DNA from: Chitinophaga pinensis
GTDB lineage: Bacteria > Bacteroidota > Bacteroidia > Flavobacteriales_D > Crocinitomicaceae
Length of the DNA stretch: 9,992 nt
Direction: 5' to 3'
Assembly: GCA_945870115.1 (NCBI GenBank)
Contig: CAMBRH010000118.1
Coordinates: 1-9,992 of the forward strand
The stretch's first letter is position 1, and each line of letters opens with the position of its first letter. Of the stretch, positions 6,570 through 9,992 are shown piece by piece. A program made the translations under genes and the position numbers. The notes beneath the pieces were generated by a model. The model did not search any database and had not been told where the DNA came from. It saw nothing but the letters and a program-made list of their open reading frames with translations.

Positions 6570-8243
6570 TTAAAAGCTCTGAGTGAATGAAAAAGTTAAG
6601 CCATTTGAAGCTGGAACAAATCTACAAACCCCTCCAACGCAAAATAACCCTGCTCTTTGTCTACCATAAGAAAAAGTCAATCTTGTGGATTCTTTCACGT
6701 ATCCTACTGTTCCAATAATATAATGTATTTGAAGTTTTTCGTTTGGATTTCCATAATTGTATTGATCCATTATTCCTAGAAATAAATGCGAGCCAAAATT
6801 ATATTCAACAACCGCAGTAGCCCAATTTCCTTTGTCTTTTTCGGTAAATAAAGTTTGAAGTTCTGTTCTTATCGAATGTTTAGCATTAAATTTATATCCT
6901 GTTTCTAAAATCGCAATATTTGAATGAATAATTCCTTTTGCATCACCCGTAATTTTTGCTACATCATTGTTAATTGAAATATTGTAATAACTCAAAATAA
7001 AATTCAATTTTTTATTCATTTTTCTTGTGATACTCACATTAATATCTCTCCAGTATAAACTATCACTTAAATCAAAAGGTTTTGCCGAATAAGTTACTCT
7101 ATTGGAGTCAACTTCATATTGTGTGGTTTTATGTTGCATTGGTCTGTATGCATTTGAAATATTAGCATTGATAGATGTACCATATTTTCCACCTAACTTT
7201 TTTCCCCAATTTTTTTCTTTTGGTAAAGTATAAACTATTTCCGCTTGAAAAGCAACTTCTCCCAACGGTTGAGTAGCGTATGGATAAAGGGATGCAACTA
7301 AATTATAAGAATGCGTTTTATTCATCGCTGGCAAATAGTTAATAAAAACATCTTGTAAAGCCTTTGTTCTATCCGAACGAAAACTCATGTTATCAACAGA
7401 TTTAGCAGAAATCAATAAACCAAAACCTTTTTTTGTATAGCCAAAATTGGCTATAGCTGCATGACCAGGATTATAAATATAAACATTGTCGGCAGAAGGA
7501 TCATTGTCTTTCATAACGTATTCTCCATCTAAAGTAAACTTACCATAACGTAATTTTACACGACCTCCATAAAGTCCAACATTTTCAGGTAAAATAAAAG
7601 TTTCATTATCGTCCGCTTGATATTTGCTTACCAAAGAAGTTCCCAGTACAATATTTAATTTTTTATTTTTTAAAAAACCAATAAATTCATTTAACGGAAA
7701 TTCTGTGTCAAAACCTCTAACAATTCCTTCAGCATGAACGATTTGACCATTTTGAAATGACAAACGTTGTTTTCCATAAACACCTTTTAGGGTAATTCCT
7801 TTGTATAGATTTAGTTTTAATCTAAATCCATCAAGTAAATTATCATATCCTAAAGCTCTGTCCTCATAAGCTCTTAGTGCAATTCCAGAACCAAATTGCT
7901 CGTAAAAAGAACCAATTGTTACATCCACAAATTTATTTTCATAACCAATGTAACGCATTCCAATTCCAGTTCCATCAAAACGATTTGGATAACCTTGAAT
8001 TCTTGGTAAATATGATTCAAATCTTGCTCCAGCTTTAAAATTTCCCTTTGTTATAAAAACATTCATGTAGGAATTTAGCAAGGCTTTTTCAGCTGGTTCA
8101 TTTGCGCCAATTAAGGTATCTTCATTCAAATATTGAAACTGACTTTCGATGTTTCCTGTAATGTTTAAATCATTGTTTTGCGAAAAATCATAAAATGATA
8201 TTGCTGTACTGAAAATTAGTAAGGATATTTTTTTTATTGTCAT
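6570..8243 (-). CDS. DUF6029-type outer-membrane beta-barrel protein
   Basis: 557-residue protein with a signal peptide (1-22, ending DFSQ) and then almost entirely alternating amphipathic strands with aromatic girdles, ending in Phe (TFSFTQSF), as expected for an outer-membrane barrel. Features I associate with the DUF6029 family are YLPRIQGYPNRFDGTGIG near the N-terminus, FYEQFGSGIALRAYEDRALGYDN, and the C-terminal GRQRAGLFCVGGVCRFVPASNG. The mature protein has only two cysteines, Cys535 and Cys540, in that last motif (CX4C), in the turn before the final strand. It lies between genes for two thioredoxin-fold proteins, which suggests that these cysteines are a redox substrate or structural disulfide. 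Function is otherwise unknown; it is not a TonB receptor, since no plug domain or TonB box is visible. A 75-bp imperfect palindrome lies just upstream of the start codon. Confidence 0.85.
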   Translation of the reverse strand: MTIKKISLLIFSTAISFYDFSQNNDLNITGNIESQFQYLNEDTLIGANEPAEKALLNSYMNVFITKGNFKAGARFESYLPRIQGYPNRFDGTGIGMRYIGYENKFVDVTIGSFYEQFGSGIALRAYEDRALGYDNLLDGFRLKLNLYKGITLKGVYGKQRLSFQNGQIVHAEGIVRGFDTEFPLNEFIGFLKNKKLNIVLGTSLVSKYQADDNETFILPENVGLYGGRVKLRYGKFTLDGEYVMKDNDPSADNVYIYNPGHAAIANFGYTKKGFGLLISAKSVDNMSFRSDRTKALQDVFINYLPAMNKTHSYNLVASLYPYATQPLGEVAFQAEIVYTLPKEKNWGKKLGGKYGTSINANISNAYRPMQHKTTQYEVDSNRVTYSAKPFDLSDSLYWRDINVSITRKMNKKLNFILSYYNISINNDVAKITGDAKGIIHSNIAILETGYKFNAKHSIRTELQTLFTEKDKGNWATAVVEYNFGSHLFLGIMDQYNYGNPNEKLQIHYIIGTVGYVKESTRLTFSYGRQRAGLFCVGGVCRFVPASNGLTFSFTQSF

Positions 8244-8257
8244 ATTACAGTGATTTC

Positions 8258-8332
8258 AAATTACAGATTATTTATTCGTAGATAAAAGGCATGCCTTGTA
8301 TCTACGAATAAATAATTTGCAATCTGTAATTT
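8258..8332. repeat. 75-bp imperfect palindrome between the TlpA-like and DUF6029 genes
   Basis: Centred between 8291 and 8292. The core is a perfect 12-base palindrome AAGGCATGCCTT (8286-8297). Outside one mismatch pair (8285/8298), 18 bases pair perfectly (8267-8284 with 8299-8316, containing TTATTCGTAGATA). After a 7-base bulge on one side (8317-8323), 9 more pair (AAATTACAG 8258-8266 with CTGTAATTT 8324-8332). In the transcript it begins 4 bases after the upstream stop codon and ends 14 bases before the DUF6029 start. No T-run follows, so a stabilising, processing or translation-control hairpin is more likely than a terminator. Confidence 0.85.
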
Positions 8333-8336
8333 ATGT

Positions 8337-8852
8337 TTAATTACTTTTTTTTACTAATTTCAATAATTCTTGATGCAATAAATCTTCATCTCCAGGAGAA
8401 TAACTATTGTGCGAATAAACGATATTACCTTCAGTATCAACTAAAAAGGTGTGCGGTACATTGTTTACGCCCATTGCTCTTTTGAAATCCGCATTTGAAT
8501 CCATCAAAACCATATAATCCCAAGCTTTTCCATTTACGTAAACAGGAACTGAATTTTTTGTTTTTTCATCATCTATCGAAACAGCAACTAAGGTAACGCC
8601 AGTTTCCTCAACCCAATCTTGGTAAACTTCATGAATAGTATTTAGTTCTCTTTTACAAGGAGCACACCAAGTTGCCCAAAAACTAAAAATAATTGGACCT
8701 TTTACTCCTAATTCTGCGGTATTAATATCGTTTCCTTCCATATCTTTCAGTTTTACCGAAGGAAGATGTTTAACATTTTCTGTATGAGTTTCTTGTGCTG
8801 AAAATTGTGTTGAGATAGCTAAGAATAAAATTCCAAAAAAAAGTGTTTTCAT
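8337..8852 (-). CDS. Secreted TlpA-family thiol-disulfide oxidoreductase
   Basis: 171-residue thioredoxin-fold protein exported to the periplasm. The signal peptide is residues 1-20 (MKTLFF... ending QFSAQ), with no lipobox cysteine and no membrane anchor after cleavage. The active site is FWATWCAPCKREL with Cys63 and Cys66, and the cis-Pro loop is NNVPHTFLVD with Pro133. AVSIDD (about 90-95) and the closing EGNIVYSH strand are typical of the TlpA/ResA branch. Such proteins usually reduce disulfides in envelope substrates, taking electrons from a DsbD/CcdA-type membrane protein, which is not in this window. It is the first gene of a run with the DUF6029 barrel (93 bases downstream) and the Omp28-like lipoprotein, so the barrel's CX4C or the lipoprotein's CxxC are plausible partners. 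That link is inference. It has its own candidate promoter and a palindromic site upstream. Confidence 0.93.
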   Translation of the reverse strand: MKTLFFGILFLAISTQFSAQETHTENVKHLPSVKLKDMEGNDINTAELGVKGPIIFSFWATWCAPCKRELNTIHEVYQDWVEETGVTLVAVSIDDEKTKNSVPVYVNGKAWDYMVLMDSNADFKRAMGVNNVPHTFLVDTEGNIVYSHNSYSPGDEDLLHQELLKLVKKSN

Positions 8853-8885
8853 ATTTTATAAATTAATTTGTTTCGTGATTTAGCA

Positions 8886-8899
8886 TAACAAATTTGTTA
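8886..8899. promoter_or_regulatory. 14-bp perfect palindrome, possible operator for the redox cassette
   Basis: TAACAAATTTGTTA is a perfect 14-base palindrome lying 9 bases downstream of the candidate -7 box of the TlpA-like gene, so near or just after the expected transcription start. That is a good position for a dimeric repressor. A chance palindrome in AT-rich DNA is possible, and I see no second copy in the window. Confidence 0.4.
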
Positions 8900-8907
8900 C
8901 CACTTTT

Positions 8908-8935
8908 CAAAAGTAGTACATTTTACCATTACAAA
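8908..8935 (-). promoter_or_regulatory. Candidate promoter of the TlpA-like/DUF6029/Omp28 cassette
   Basis: On the minus strand a TTTG (8932-8935) is followed after 16 bases by TACTTTTG (8908-8915), a full match to TANNTTTG. The spacing is slightly short compared with the published -33 to -7 distance but equals that before tatA. The leader would be about 50 bases. Confidence 0.5.
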
Positions 8936-9084
8936 TCATGCTTTTTTTAAATTAACTCTTGCATTCCTACTTTTGTAAAATGTAAATTTTAAATTGGTAA
9001 ATTTCAATTTTTCTGACTGTTTTAGCTCTTTTTTAAAATTAGTTAATTGAAATCTTATACTTTTTTCTTTAGAAATAATTGTTT

Positions 9085-9111
9085 TTTGGTATATTTTTTT
9101 CTATATATTTG
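9085..9111 (+). promoter_or_regulatory. Candidate promoter of the T9SS-cargo gene
   Basis: TATATTTG at 9104-9111 matches TANNTTTG, with TTTG (9085-9088) 15 bases upstream as a possible -33 element. It leaves a leader of about 20 bases before the ATG at 9138. The leader is A-rich (AAAAAACAAAAATC before the ATG), as is usual for efficient translation in Bacteroidota without a Shine-Dalgarno site. The rest of the intergenic stretch (about 8940-9084) is AT-rich with nothing else I can name. Confidence 0.5.
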
Positions 9112-9137
9112 TACATATAATTTAAAAAACAAAAATC

Positions 9138-9884
9138 ATGATAAAAAAAATACTTTTCATTGGATGTTTTTCATTCGTTACTTCTCTTAGTTTTTCTCAA
9201 ACTACAGAAATGACTTTGGAAGGAACAACTACTAATATTTCTGGAACTGTTCATACTGTAACCATTACAAATGGTGATGAACAAATTATCGATATTTTAG
9301 CGTATAACTTAACTGGTGGTGACAAATCTTGGAAAGTTACTCGCAAAAGAATTACACCTTCACCATTGGATTGGTCAGATTATTTATGTTGGGGAGAGGA
9401 AGGTGATCCATTTGGAGGTACCTGCTATCCAGCATCAGCAATGAATATGACAACTTGGAGTTCAGGAGGAAAAATGATTGCAAATAATGCAGCAGGTTTA
9501 ATTGCAATACACATTAATCCTAGTGATTTGGTAAATGGTTCTTGTCATTACAGATATTATGTTGGTGAATACGAAGACACTCCTGAAGATTCTGTAGATG
9601 TTTTAGTAACTACAACTACTTTAGCAGTGAAAGAAATTAAAGCAAATTCTCCTGTTTTAACAACTTATCCAAATCCAGCGGATAATTCTTTAACAGTAAC
9701 TTTACAGTCAAATCAAACTGAAGGTTCGATTAAAATGACTGATGTTTTAGGAAAAGTTGTTTTGGAAGAAAGAATTTCTGGCTCAAGAAAGTTTGATGTG
9801 GAAGAATTTAAAAACGGAGTGTATGTCTTGGTTTTAACATCAAATGGTGTAAGTACTTCTAAAAGAGTTGTGATTAGACATTAA
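9138..9884 (+). CDS. Small secreted protein with T9SS type A C-terminal sorting domain
   Basis: 248-residue protein secreted by the type IX system. Signal peptide 1-21 (MIKKILF... ending SFSQ). Residues about 22-160 form an unrecognised beta-rich, Ig-like domain with DWSDYLCWGEEGD, GGTCYP and NGSCHYRYYVGEYEDTPEDSVDV; mature cysteines are 84, 96 and 136, an odd number. Residues about 173-248 are a type A sorting domain: TTYPNPADNSLTV, then IKMTDVLGKVV, NGVYVLVLTSNG and the basic end SKRVVIRH. After crossing the outer membrane the sorting domain is normally removed and the cargo attached to the surface or released. It is monocistronic, with its own promoter and terminator, divergent from the TlpA-like gene. 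The role of the N-terminal domain is unknown; I recall similar short cargo proteins in Flavobacteriales but cannot name the family. Confidence 0.9.
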   Translation: MIKKILFIGCFSFVTSLSFSQTTEMTLEGTTTNISGTVHTVTITNGDEQIIDILAYNLTGGDKSWKVTRKRITPSPLDWSDYLCWGEEGDPFGGTCYPASAMNMTTWSSGGKMIANNAAGLIAIHINPSDLVNGSCHYRYYVGEYEDTPEDSVDVLVTTTTLAVKEIKANSPVLTTYPNPADNSLTVTLQSNQTEGSIKMTDVLGKVVLEERISGSRKFDVEEFKNGVYVLVLTSNGVSTSKRVVIRH

Positions 9885-9904
9885 TAATATCTCAAAAAAA
9901 ATTG

Positions 9905-9935
9905 AAGCCATTTGTTAATTCAGATGGCTTTTTTT
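9905..9935 (+). terminator. Rho-independent terminator of the T9SS-cargo gene
   Basis: Stem AAGCCATTTG/CAGATGGCTT (9905-9914 with 9921-9930, 10 pairs including one G-U wobble), loop TTAATT, followed by a T-run to 9935. It starts 20 bases after the stop codon. Confidence 0.9.
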
Positions 9936-9940
9936 GTGCT

Positions 9941-9992
9941 ATAGTTCAAATTATTATCGTTAATCTTTTTTTGAACTATCGTTCAAATTATC
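9941..9992. repeat. Short direct and inverted repeats at the right edge
   Basis: ATAGTTCAAA (9941-9950) is perfectly inverted as TTTGAACTAT (9970-9979). GTTCAAATTAT (9944-9954) recurs directly at 9981-9991, and TATCGTT occurs twice (9955-9961 and 9978-9984). The series is cut by the window edge. It could be a small repeat cluster or operators of the next gene. Confidence 0.5.

Noticed and set aside
8258..8332. Reading the palindrome as a Rho-independent terminator
   Set aside because: No T-run follows the stem on either strand, and the downstream gene has no promoter match of its own in the gap.
9941..9992. Possible start of a CRISPR array
   Set aside because: The repeats are short, unequal and spaced by under 30 bases, with no cas gene in view; too little sequence to support an array.

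Overview
The window looks like an AT-rich chromosomal segment from a Bacteroidota, most likely Flavobacteriales. The evidence is a C-terminal type IX secretion (T9SS) sorting domain, an Omp28-family lipoprotein, a DUF6029-type beta-barrel, promoter boxes of the TANNTTTG type, and the lack of Shine-Dalgarno sequences before the genes. I see no mobile element, RNA gene, CRISPR array or prophage. Genes are dense, and the longest non-coding stretch is about 285 bases (8853-9137).

Layout. (1) Positions 1-3072, minus strand: a tight housekeeping operon read tatA, gatA, mltD-like lytic transglycosylase. The last gene runs off the left edge. A good promoter lies just upstream of tatA. (2) 3227-4411, plus strand: a flippase-like integral membrane protein (YbhN / LPG-synthase transmembrane family), divergent from tatA. 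It ends in a hairpin shared with the next, convergent gene. (3) 4438-5519, minus strand: an unrecognised cytosolic protein, then a small membrane protein whose reading frame clearly extends upstream of any ATG, GTG or TTG start. (4) 5555-8852, minus strand: an envelope cassette transcribed as a secreted TlpA-like thioredoxin, a DUF6029 outer-membrane barrel and an Omp28-like lipoprotein. A 75-bp imperfect palindrome separates the first two genes. (5) 9138-9884, plus strand: a small T9SS-exported protein with its own promoter and a strong terminator, followed by short repeats at the right edge.

How the genes may work together. The tatA operon combines protein export, tRNA amidation and wall remodelling, which points to shared expression more than a shared pathway. 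The 5555-8852 cassette looks functionally linked. It encodes two thioredoxin-fold proteins, each with a CxxC pair (WCAPCK and CIYC). The barrel between them has exactly two cysteines, spaced CX4C, next to its C-terminal strand. A disulfide relay or disulfide-dependent barrel maturation at the outer membrane is the most interesting hypothesis in the window, but it is inference.
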